Of a stretch of 34,299 bases of DNA, positions 7,884 through 14,798 are shown in pieces. Location: the NCBI GenBank assembly GCA_903889655.1, contig CAISYL010000175.1:1-34299 (forward strand), read 5' to 3'. Source of the DNA: an uncultured Alphaproteobacteria bacterium (GTDB taxonomy: Bacteria; Pseudomonadota; Alphaproteobacteria; Parvibaculales; Parvibaculaceae). The notes below the pieces were generated by a model, which saw nothing but the letters and a program-made list of their open reading frames with translations, did not search any database and was not told the DNA's origin. How positions within the stretch are numbered: the first letter of the stretch is position 1; the number at the start of each line of letters is the position of its first letter. A program made the translations under genes and the position numbers.

Positions 7884-8552
7884 TCAGCTATAGGCGTTGG
7901 CGTCGAGATAGCTGCGTGCCCTGGCGGTCAGATGCGTTTCGAAGAGCGCGAAGTGGTGCCGCACGCCGGCATTGAGCGCCTGCTTGTCGAGTTTCACGAT
8001 GCGCCGCGTTTCGCGCAGGAAGCTCGGCCAGTAGCGGATCACCATCCAGACATTGTCGGCGAGCGGCGCCAGCTCGTCCTCGGGCATGGTGAGGTGGCCC
8101 GCCTCGATCATGTGGCGGAACATGCGTTGCAGCATCGCCGTCGTCAGCTCATAGACGCGGTGAATCTTGCTCTCGAGTTCGGGCGAGGTGCGGCCGTATT
8201 CGGCCTGGTCGCGATAGAGGAACTGGAATTCCCAGACCTCCTCGAACACCATCCGGTTGAAGAGCACATAGGAATCGAGGACCGTCTCGGGCGTCGACTT
8301 GATCGCGAGCCGCGTGTCGATGCGGCGGATCAGGCTGTATTGATGCGCGCGGACGAGGTCCTTCTTGGTGCGGAAGTGGTACCAGAGATTGCCTTCCGAG
8401 ATGCCGACCTCCTCCGCGATGCGGGCGGTCGTCACCGTGTCGTAGCCGTTCTCGTTGAAGAGACGCAGGCTCACCAGGAGAATGCGATCCTTGGTCTTGG
8501 GCGCCTTGATCGGAGGCGCTTTTGGAGGCGGTGCCTTGGTCTGGGATGCCAT
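7884..8552 (-). CDS. TetR-family transcriptional regulator
   Basis: A 222-residue protein with an N-terminal helix-turn-helix, KDRILLVSLRLFNENGYDTV then TTARIAEEVGISEGNLWYHF (~21-60). This is the canonical TetR DNA-binding signature. The remaining all-helical domain should bind a ligand and form the dimer. A basic Ala/Pro/Lys-rich extension (residues 1-20) precedes the domain. AGGA stands about 7 nt before the ATG. An 8-bp inverted repeat (8608-8639) upstream is a candidate autoregulatory operator. No divergent target gene is present; the genes on either side are convergent or unrelated (thioesterase, exonuclease III). Ligand unknown. Confidence 0.9.
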   Translation of the reverse strand: MASQTKAPPPKAPPIKAPKTKDRILLVSLRLFNENGYDTVTTARIAEEVGISEGNLWYHFRTKKDLVRAHQYSLIRRIDTRLAIKSTPETVLDSYVLFNRMVFEEVWEFQFLYRDQAEYGRTSPELESKIHRVYELTTAMLQRMFRHMIEAGHLTMPEDELAPLADNVWMVIRYWPSFLRETRRIVKLDKQALNAGVRHHFALFETHLTARARSYLDANAYS

Positions 8553-8607
8553 GATCCTGGTCGCCGTCGAGCGGCTTGTTCGCGCTTCTTATTGGTTTCC
8601 CTTGCGT

Positions 8608-8639
8608 CATATCCGACCTTTCGAAGGATCACGGATATG
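8608..8639. promoter_or_regulatory. Candidate TetR operator (inverted repeat upstream of tetR gene)
   Basis: CATATCCG (8608-8615) is perfectly repeated in inverted orientation as CGGATATG (8632-8639), with 16 bp between. It lies 56-87 bp upstream of the TetR start codon, where an autoregulatory operator is expected. A second dyad, TAGGGT-CAAT-ACCCTA, is at 8674-8689. The regulatory function is inferred. Confidence 0.45.
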
Positions 8640-8803
8640 TGCGGGTTGCGTCAATGGTGGGGCCTTGCCTGCCTAGGGTCAATACCCTAAAGTCCGGCCG
8701 CTGCTCTTACCAAGAACATGCGGGATCAACCGCAGGCCTTCAGGAGGAGCCCCAGGAGCGGGCATGGACCCGGAAGCTTTGCCCCCGGCTGGTCACCCCC
8801 CAG

Positions 8804-9610
8804 CTAAAGCTTCAGGGTCGCGATCACGGGAACGTGGTCCGATGCCCGCTCCCACCCCCTCGCCTCGCGCAGGACCTGCATCGATTGCGGGGCGTCTCCC
8901 AGCGCCGGCGTCACCCAGATATGGTCGAGCCTGCGGCCGCGATCGGCGGCGGCCCAATCCTTTGCGCGGTAGCTCCACCAGGAATAGAGCTTTTCTTCGG
9001 CCGGCACGAAGCGGCGCATCACGTCGACCCAGTCGTGCGAGGCGATGACCTCGTTCATCAGGTCCACCTCGATCGGGGTGTGGCTGACGACCTTCAGCAA
9101 TTGTTTGTGCGACCAGACGTCGTGTTCGAGCGGCGCGACGTTGAGATCGCCGACCAGAGCCATGCGGTTCTGGGATTTCCGCTTCATGCCGTCATACCAT
9201 TGCGTCATCTCGCGCATGAAGGCGAGCTTGTGCGCGAATTTCTCGTTGATCTCCGGGTCGGGTTCGTCGCCGCCGGCGGGCACATAGAAGTTGTGAACCG
9301 TCAGGCCGCCGGGCACGTCGAGATCGACCGAAAGATGGCGTGCATCGCCCTTCTCGCAAAAGGCTTTCGTCTCGATCTTTTTGAAGGGAATGCGGCTCAG
9401 GATCGCGACGCCGTGATAGCCCTTCTGGCCGTTGACCGCGACATGTTCGTAACCCGCCTTCTGGATCGCCTTCAGCGGAAAGGCGTCGTTGACGCATTTG
9501 ATTTCCTGAAGGCAAAGCACATCCGGCGCGTGATCGGCCAGCACCTTCTCGACGAGATTGATCCTTAGGCGGACGGAATTGATGTTCCAGGTGGCGAGCT
9601 TGAAATCCAA
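8804..9610 (-). CDS. xth: Exodeoxyribonuclease III (AP endonuclease)
   Basis: A 268-residue Xth-family enzyme for base-excision repair. It cleaves at abasic sites and removes 3'-blocking groups in a Mg2+-dependent reaction. The motifs are in order: KLATWNINSVRLRI, catalytic metal ligand Glu-36 in LCLQEIKC, YHGVAILSR, GDLNVAP (~152-158), DHIWVT and the C-terminal SDHVPVIATL with the Asp-His pair. The length matches ExoIII. The reading frame needs a TTG start at 9610; no upstream in-frame ATG exists and the homology begins exactly there. Shine-Dalgarno is weak. Confidence 0.95.
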   Translation of the reverse strand: MDFKLATWNINSVRLRINLVEKVLADHAPDVLCLQEIKCVNDAFPLKAIQKAGYEHVAVNGQKGYHGVAILSRIPFKKIETKAFCEKGDARHLSVDLDVPGGLTVHNFYVPAGGDEPDPEINEKFAHKLAFMREMTQWYDGMKRKSQNRMALVGDLNVAPLEHDVWSHKQLLKVVSHTPIEVDLMNEVIASHDWVDVMRRFVPAEEKLYSWWSYRAKDWAAADRGRRLDHIWVTPALGDAPQSMQVLREARGWERASDHVPVIATLKL

Positions 9611-9640
9611 GGGTCGGGCTTTCGGAAGATGTTGCGAGGA

Positions 9641-10282
9641 TCAGAAGATATTGAAGGTGAGGCCGGCGACGCCGATGGGCCAGCGGCCGCGGGCGAAGAG
9701 CGCGAATTTGCGGTGGAAGGGATGATCTTCCCCGGCGCCGGCAATGAGCGCAAGCGCGGCGTTGTGCGCGGCCTGCACGGCGGCGCCGGCGGCGGCGTCC
9801 ATCAGCGCCTCGTCGTCGATTTCGGCGAAGCTCGCGGCCTCGCGCGCGGCGGCGCCGAGGCGTCCGCCTAAAATCGCCGTCACATGCGTCAACGCGATCG
9901 CAAGGCCCTCTTCGGAAATGGCCTCGAGGGCGTCCGTCGCGAGTCCGGCCCGCAACTGTTCTTCCGCCTCCCACTGGGCGGTGTCGAAATCGGTGTTGGC
10001 GGCGGCGTCGGCCGCGTCCTCCCAGCTCGCGACGCGGGCGGGCTCCGCGTCGGGAAAGCCGAGCCCGTCGAGATAATCGCGGGCAAGTCCCTTCGCCTCG
10101 CGATCGAGAGGTTCGCCCACTGCTGCGAACCACGGCAGCAGCGCCGCTTCTTCCGCAAAGAGGCGCACACCGCGAAGCAGCGGAATTTCCTCTTCAAGCG
10201 CGTCGAGATCGTCGTCGCTCAGCGTGATATGCGGCTCGTCGTCATCGTCCTGCATGGGGTCCCAGCGCTCAAGCGCAGTCAT
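9641..10282 (-). CDS. Unrecognised acidic helical protein
   Basis: A 213-residue, acidic and Ala-rich protein with no motif I can assign. It starts with an Asp-rich segment (QDDDDEPHITLSDDDLDALE). Two helical regions with conserved Trp (RVASWEDAADAA, AQWEAEEQLR) and a hydrophobic Gly/Ala-rich stretch near residues 135-190 follow, and it ends in GVAGLTFNIF. Codon usage matches the neighbourhood, so I take it as a real gene. A start at 10255 (MQDDDD) is an alternative to 10282; neither has a strong Shine-Dalgarno. The hairpin array upstream (10316-10451) would lie in its 5' leader if transcription came from further up. Confidence 0.6.
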   Translation of the reverse strand: MTALERWDPMQDDDDEPHITLSDDDLDALEEEIPLLRGVRLFAEEAALLPWFAAVGEPLDREAKGLARDYLDGLGFPDAEPARVASWEDAADAAANTDFDTAQWEAEEQLRAGLATDALEAISEEGLAIALTHVTAILGGRLGAAAREAASFAEIDDEALMDAAAGAAVQAAHNAALALIAGAGEDHPFHRKFALFARGRWPIGVAGLTFNIF

Positions 10283-10315
10283 GGGTGATCGATCGTTCTT
10301 ATATAGCAGCCGCAG

Positions 10316-10357
10316 AAAAAGTTACGCCCCGACACTCGCAGTTTGAACGGGGCGTAA
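10316..10357 (-). terminator. Distal intrinsic terminator of the 10.4 kb hairpin array
   Basis: On the minus strand TTACGCCCCG (10357-10348) pairs over 10 bp with CGGGGCGTAA (10331-10322), across a 16-nt loop. The 3' arm is followed by C and five T. It is the second of two terminators in tandem and sits 34-75 bp upstream of the gene starting at 10282, so an attenuator role is also possible. Confidence 0.6.
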
Positions 10358-10365
10358 AAAATGAC

Positions 10366-10403
10366 GCCCCGGTTTTCACGAATTGCCCCGGTTTTCACGA
10401 ATT
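10366..10403. repeat. Perfect 19-bp tandem duplication
   Basis: GCCCCGGTTTTCACGAATT occurs twice, head to tail, at 10366-10384 and 10385-10403. Both copies lie inside an 8-bp inverted repeat (ACGCCCCG 10364-10371 with CGGGGCGT 10407-10414) related to the two flanking terminator hairpins. It looks like a recent slippage duplication in the loop of a hairpin. Confidence 0.9.
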
Positions 10404-10414
10404 GAACGGGGCGT

Positions 10415-10451
10415 AAAAAAAGTTACGCCCCGTCAGGGGGGTGACGGGGCG
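10415..10451 (-). terminator. Strong intrinsic terminator on minus strand
   Basis: A perfect 10-bp stem, CGCCCCGTCA (minus, 10451-10442) with TGACGGGGCG (10435-10426), has a six-C loop. It is followed by TAAC and seven T on the minus strand. It could terminate the spuC-type gene (stop at 10753), but the ~300-nt separation and the folded sequence between them suggest it ends a small RNA. Confidence 0.8.
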
Positions 10452-10640
10452 CAACCGCGCTTCTTCTGCGCTTGCGCCGGGAGGGGAATTCCGGCGCGTC
10501 GGGGACGGAGCACCAACCAGACGAGCGGGGGGCAGGTCGCCTGGAGGGCTTAACGCTCCGCCCTCATGCAAAGGTAGATAGGTCCAGTCCGGGGCGAGTT
10601 CAATGGCGGGACCGATGATCTTTTGATGAATTCCAATTTA
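10415..10640 (-). ncRNA. Candidate structured small RNA
   Basis: Read on the minus strand, the block contains nested stems. Nine pairs join 10555-10563 to 10503-10511 (one G-U). Inside them, eight pairs join 10537-10544 to 10517-10524 (one G-U) around a 12-nt loop. A 7-bp hairpin (10474-10480 with 10491-10497) has CCCCTC in its loop. It is followed by a GCGCAA/TTGCGC hairpin (10449-10454, 10472-10477) and the strong terminator at 10415-10451. A competing stem (10544-10549 with 10560-10565) would exclude the first fold. A -10-like TAAATT lies near 10645. No long coding frame fits. Family not recognised; a 6S-like RNA is one weak option. Confidence 0.42.
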
Positions 10641-10752
10641 GGCTGGTACACACCCGGAACCCAACAATATCAAAGGCTTATCCGATATCGGCTCGCCGGA
10701 AGCCAAAATGCCGCACCCTTTTTCGTCCCATTTTCGGGTTTCGCCGCCTCGC

Positions 10753-12135
10753 TTAGAGGACGCCGAGATCCTTCGCGATGAGGTCGATGCAACGCCGGGC
10801 GAGGCCGAACATCTCGTCGAGTTCGCTTTCGGAAATGACCAGCGGCGGGCTCAGAACCATGGTGTCGCCGATGGCGCGCATGACGAGGCCATTGTCGAAA
10901 CAATGGACACGGCAGCGATAACCGACTTCGAGTTCGCCGGGGAATTTCTCACGCGTCTTCTTGTTCTTGACGAGTTCGATCGCGCCGAGAAGGCCGACGC
11001 CGCGCGTCTCGCCGACCAGCGGATGGTCGGCGAGCTCGGCGAGCTTCTTCTGGAAATAGGCGCCCGTTGCGCCGCCGACCTTCTCGACGAGGCGCTCCTT
11101 CTGCATCACTTCGAGATTGGCGAGCGCCACCGCGCAGGCGACGGGGTGGCCGGAATAGGTGAAGCCGTGCGACCACTCCTCGTCGGAGTTGAAGACCGCA
11201 TCGCCGACACGGGTGCCGAGGCCCACCGCCGCGATCGGCTGGTAGCCGGAGGAGAGGCCCTTGGCCATGTTGATCATGTCGGGCTCGATGCCATAGGTCT
11301 GAGAGCCGAACCAGTTGCCCGTGCGGCCGAAGCCGCAGATCACTTCGTCGACATGCAGCAGTATGTCGTATTTCTTGCAGATGCGGTTGATCTCGCCCCA
11401 ATAGGTCGCGGGCGGAACGATCAGGCCGCCGGCGCCCTGCACGGGCTCGGCAACGAAGGCTGCGACATTTTCGGCACCGAGTTCGAGGATCTTTTCTTCC
11501 AGCGCGCGGGCGGTCTTCAATCCGAATTCGTCCGGGCTCATCTCGCCGCCCTCGCCGTACCAGTAGGGGCAATCGATATGAACGAAGCCCGGCAGCGGCA
11601 GATCGGCTTGCGGGTGCATCGATGTGAGGCCCGACAGCGAGGCCGCGCCCAGCGTCACGCCGTGATAGGCCTTCTTGCGGGCGATGAAGATTTTCTTGGT
11701 CGGTCTTTTCTGCAGGTTCCAGAAATAGCGGATGATCTTGATCGCGCTGTCGTTGCCTTCGGAGCCCGAATTGGCGAAGAAGAAACGATCGATGCCCCTG
11801 GGCGTCACTTCCGAAAGCTTCTGCGACAGTTCGGCCGTGTAGGGGTTCGTCGTCTGGAAGAAGCTGTTGTAATAGGGCAGTTCCTTCAGCGCCTTGTAGC
11901 CCGCTTCGGCCAGTTCCTCGCGGCCATAGCCGACCTGTACGCACCAGAGCCCGGCCATGCCGTCGATCAGCTTGTGGCCTTCCGAGTCGTAGAGGTAGAC
12001 GCCCTTGGCGTGGGTGATGACGCGCGCGCCGGTCTTGGCCAGTTCGTGATGCGTCGTGAAGGGATGGAGATGATGCGCGGCATCCATCTCCTGCCAGCGT
12101 TTCGTCTGGTTCGATCTGGCAATGGTTTCCGACAT
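10753..12135 (-). CDS. Class III omega-aminotransferase, putrescine-pyruvate type (SpuC-like)
   Basis: A 460-residue PLP fold-type I class III aminotransferase. It shows GMAGLWCVQVGYGREELA, FFFANSGSEGNDSAIK, YHGVTLGAASLSG, the PLP-pairing Asp-263 in HVDEVICGFGRTG and the Schiff-base Lys-292 in MINMAKGLSSGYQPI. The sequence closely resembles my memory of SpuC, which moves the amino group of putrescine or related diamines to pyruvate. Beta-alanine or other omega-amines remain possible. The start is ATG 12135, with GGAG about 6 nt upstream; the upstream open frame is not homologous. It is the third gene after hydrolase and synthetase genes, in the spuA-spuB-spuC order. Confidence 0.88.
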   Translation of the reverse strand: MSETIARSNQTKRWQEMDAAHHLHPFTTHHELAKTGARVITHAKGVYLYDSEGHKLIDGMAGLWCVQVGYGREELAEAGYKALKELPYYNSFFQTTNPYTAELSQKLSEVTPRGIDRFFFANSGSEGNDSAIKIIRYFWNLQKRPTKKIFIARKKAYHGVTLGAASLSGLTSMHPQADLPLPGFVHIDCPYWYGEGGEMSPDEFGLKTARALEEKILELGAENVAAFVAEPVQGAGGLIVPPATYWGEINRICKKYDILLHVDEVICGFGRTGNWFGSQTYGIEPDMINMAKGLSSGYQPIAAVGLGTRVGDAVFNSDEEWSHGFTYSGHPVACAVALANLEVMQKERLVEKVGGATGAYFQKKLAELADHPLVGETRGVGLLGAIELVKNKKTREKFPGELEVGYRCRVHCFDNGLVMRAIGDTMVLSPPLVISESELDEMFGLARRCIDLIAKDLGVL

Positions 12136-12486
12136 GGGAGTGCTCCGTGTTTCCGGGAATGTTGAGAGTGCGGAAAACGCGCGGGTTTTGTGACGCCCGC
12201 GCCGGAGCGCTCTTACGGATTGTAGCCGATGCGCGCGCAGAGGATCAGAAGCTCGTGCTTCTGTCGGCGGCTCGTATGAAAACCCGTTTCGGACATGAGG
12301 GCATTCTACAGGAGGACGCGGGGGATGCGAGTCTCGCCCCCTCCGTCGCCGTCTTGGCCGGGCTTGGCCCCGGCCATCCACGTCTTTCTTCCGGTTGCTG
12401 TCCAAGGAAGGTGCGGATGCGCGGGTCCAGCCCGCGCATGACGAGGTTCAGGTGTGAGGTTCAGGTGTGGGGCCGAGGACTTCCCT
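12136..12486. other. 350-bp gap between spuB- and spuC-like genes
   Basis: No coding sequence is supported here. The half next to spuC (12136-12349) presumably holds its own leader or promoter, though I could not pick a clear -35/-10. The other half holds the palindromic repeat at 12350-12443 and a 13-bp tandem duplication, GAGGTTCAGGTGT, at 12443-12468. Confidence 0.6.
12350..12443. repeat. Bipartite REP-like palindromic repeat
   Basis: The element has CGTC at one end and GACG at the other. The left part is a GC-rich hairpin, GGCCGGG-CTTG-CCCCGGCC-like (about 12356-12376). The right part is a perfect 9-bp hairpin, ATGCGCGGG (12417-12425) and CCCGCGCAT (12431-12439), with loop TCCAG. It resembles the dispersed intergenic repeats of alphaproteobacteria. 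A shorter relative is at 29071-29101. Confidence 0.6.
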
Positions 12487-13860
12487 TCACACGTTCAGAA
12501 GCAGATGCTCGCGCTCCCAGGCCGAGATCACCTGCTGATAGGCTTCGTGCTCGGTGTATTTGACGTCGAGATAGACCAGCACGAAATCGGTGCCGAGGAT
12601 TTCCTTCAGGTCCGACGACGAGCGCAGATTGTCGAGCGCGTCGAGGAGGTGGCGCGGCAGGCCGTAGCGTTTCGACTCGTAGGCGTTGCCCTTCATCTCC
12701 TTGGTCGGCACGAGTTCTTCCGTCATGCCGATATAGCCGCAGGCGAGCGAGGCCGCGATGGCGAGATAGGGATTGGCGTCGGCGCCCGGCACTCGGTTCT
12801 CGACGCGGCGCGCGGTGCGCTTGGCCTCGGGAATGCGCAAGCCCACCGTGCGGTTTTCATGGCCCCAATGCGTGTTGATGGGGGCGGCGAGATCGCGGAC
12901 GATGCGGCGGTAGGAATTGACGTTGGGCGCGATCAGCGGCATCGCCGCCGGCAGATATTTCTGCAAGCCGGCGATATAGGAGAGGAAGAGTTTCGAGTCG
13001 CGGCCCTGCTTGGTCGAGAAAAGATTCTCGCCCGAATCCACGTCGACCAGCGACTGGTGGATATGCATCGCGCTGCCGGGCTCGCCTTCATAGGGCTTGG
13101 CCATGAAGGTCGCATAGACGCCGTGCTTCATCGCGGCCTGGCGCATGGTGCGCTTGAACAGGAACGTCTGGTCGGCGATTTCGAGCGGGTCGCCGTGGTC
13201 GAAATTGATCTCGACCTGGGCGGCGCCGGATTCGTGGATCAGCGTGTCGATGTCGAGATCCTGCGCCTCGCAGAAATCATACATGTCCTCGAAGATCGGA
13301 TCGAATTCGTTGACCGCGTCGATGCCGTAGGACTGCCGCGCCGTTTCCTTGCGGCCGTTGGTGCCGACCGGCGGCTCCAGCGGATAGTCGGGGTCGATGT
13401 TTTTCGCGGCGAGGAAGAATTCGACTTCCGGCGCGACGACCGGCTGCCAGCCCTTGGCCTCGTAAAGCGCCAGCACCTTCTTCAGCACGTTGCGCGGCGC
13501 GATCGGCACATGGCCGCCGTCGCGGTAATTGGCGTCGCAGATGATCTGCGCCGTCGGCTCGTCGTACCAGGGCACGATGCGCACGGTCGCGGGATCGGGA
13601 TCGAGAATGATGTCCGGCTCGGTGTCGGAGAGAACGTCGCTGTCGATGAAGTCGCCCGTCACCGTCTGGCCGAAGATCGATTCCGGCAGGCGGAGTGTCC
13701 GCTCGGTCAGGCCCGAAATGAATTTCTTCGTCGGCAGGATCTTGCCGCGGGCGATGCCGGCCATGTCCGACACCATCACTTCGACTTCGGTGATGCGGCG
13801 GTCCTTCAGCCACTTCACCAGTTCGTCCTTGTTCTTCACCGTCTCATTGCCCGTCGCCAT
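12487..13860 (-). CDS. Glutamine-synthetase-family gamma-glutamylpolyamine synthetase (SpuB/PuuA-like)
   Basis: A 457-residue GS-fold ligase that would join glutamate to a polyamine such as putrescine with ATP. Visible elements are the beta-grasp N-terminus (VEVMVSDMAGIARGKILP), the metal-binding VAPEVEFFL, ESGAAQVEINFDHGDPL, the ATP/His segment GSAMHIHQSLVD and the substrate loop NSYRRIVRDLAAPINTHWGHENR. The length matches the PuuA/SpuB/GlnT class. It ends in a helix with AWEREHLLLNV. AGGAAAGAG lies ahead of the ATG. The hydrolase gene is 29 bp upstream on the same strand, which supports polyamine use over ammonia assimilation. Confidence 0.88.
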   Translation of the reverse strand: MATGNETVKNKDELVKWLKDRRITEVEVMVSDMAGIARGKILPTKKFISGLTERTLRLPESIFGQTVTGDFIDSDVLSDTEPDIILDPDPATVRIVPWYDEPTAQIICDANYRDGGHVPIAPRNVLKKVLALYEAKGWQPVVAPEVEFFLAAKNIDPDYPLEPPVGTNGRKETARQSYGIDAVNEFDPIFEDMYDFCEAQDLDIDTLIHESGAAQVEINFDHGDPLEIADQTFLFKRTMRQAAMKHGVYATFMAKPYEGEPGSAMHIHQSLVDVDSGENLFSTKQGRDSKLFLSYIAGLQKYLPAAMPLIAPNVNSYRRIVRDLAAPINTHWGHENRTVGLRIPEAKRTARRVENRVPGADANPYLAIAASLACGYIGMTEELVPTKEMKGNAYESKRYGLPRHLLDALDNLRSSSDLKEILGTDFVLVYLDVKYTEHEAYQQVISAWEREHLLLNV

Positions 13861-13889
13861 GGGGCACCGTTCTCTTTCCTGCTTGGACC

Positions 13890-14723
13890 TCAGGTCCGTT
13901 GAGTTTCAAGCGCATGTCGCGCTTTCTGCCGCGCTGCCTTGCGCACCGCATCGCCGAAGGCTCCGAGGAGCTTCTGCGAAACCGGGTTCTCCCAGTATTT
14001 CCATTCGGGGTGCCACTGCACACCCAGCGCGAAGCCCGAGGCGTCGCGCACGCTTGCCGCCTCGACCGTGCCGTCGGGCGCGCGGCCCTCGGCGACGAGG
14101 CGGTCCGCGAGCCGCGCCACGCCCTGTCCGTGAAGCGAGTTCACGCGGATCGTCCGGGTGCCGAGAATTGTCTCGAAAGCGCCGCCCTCGACAAGATCGA
14201 CCTCATGGGCCGGACCATATTGCGTGTCGAGCGGATCGTCCTTCGACTCGCGGTGGTCGAAGCGGGGCGCGAAGCCCGGCTCGCCCGGCATCTCGTGGAT
14301 ATGCTGATGCAGCGTGCCGCCGAAGGCGACGTTCAGTTCCTGAAAGCCGCGGCAGACGCAGAAGAGCGGCGCGCCGCGCTCGACGCTTGCCCGGATCAGG
14401 CCGAGCGTCAGCGCATCGCGCTGTTCGTCGAGCAGCACGCCCTCGCGCGGCGCCGTGCCGCCATAATTCTTCGGGTGAACATTGGAATGCGAACCGGTCA
14501 GGAAGATGCCATCGCAAAGCGCAAAAATCTCGTCGAGTTCCGCGTCGAGATCGAAGTGGCCTTCGTTCAGGCGCGGGACCGGCAGCAGGATGGGTTTCGT
14601 GCCGGCTCCGCCTTCGACCGCGGCGATGTATTTCTCGCCCACGGCGTGAAAGGGATGGACCCCCAGCAACTTCACGTCGCAGGGGATGCCGACGACCGGC
14701 CGTCTCGGAAGGTTTCGGGTCAT
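13890..14723 (-). CDS. Gamma-glutamyl-GABA hydrolase (PuuD/SpuA-like)
   Basis: A 277-residue class I glutamine-amidotransferase-like hydrolase of the peptidase C26 family. It starts with RRPVVGIPCDVK. The oxyanion region is FLTGSHSNVHP. The nucleophile is Cys-124 in FCVCRGFQELNVAFGG, and His-238 and Glu-240 in GVQWHPEW complete the triad. It frees GABA, or another amino acid, from its gamma-glutamyl adduct in the polyamine pathway. The first in-frame ATG is at 14723, preceded by GGGGG; a TTG at 14762 is less likely. TTGACC at 14762-14757 could be a -35 box for this first gene of the cluster. Confidence 0.9.
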   Translation of the reverse strand: MTRNLPRRPVVGIPCDVKLLGVHPFHAVGEKYIAAVEGGAGTKPILLPVPRLNEGHFDLDAELDEIFALCDGIFLTGSHSNVHPKNYGGTAPREGVLLDEQRDALTLGLIRASVERGAPLFCVCRGFQELNVAFGGTLHQHIHEMPGEPGFAPRFDHRESKDDPLDTQYGPAHEVDLVEGGAFETILGTRTIRVNSLHGQGVARLADRLVAEGRAPDGTVEAASVRDASGFALGVQWHPEWKYWENPVSQKLLGAFGDAVRKAARQKARHALETQRT

Positions 14724-14798
14724 GCCCCCAAGAGCTACCACGGCGCATAGGGGGATGGTCAAGGCAGCGCAACCGACCCGTGGAATAAATCGGGAAAA

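Noticed and set aside
10320-10451. Possible CRISPR array
   Set aside because: The repeats are hairpin arms and one tandem pair without regular spacers; the third arm set forms a typical terminator.
10415-10640. tmRNA, RNase P RNA or SRP RNA
   Set aside because: None of the conserved cores that I can recall for these RNAs (tag frame and tRNA-like ends, GAGGAAAGTCC, GGAAG tetraloop region) is present.
10708-12165. 485-residue open frame on the plus strand opposite the SpuC-like gene
   Set aside because: A shadow of the class III aminotransferase; no domain can be seen in it.
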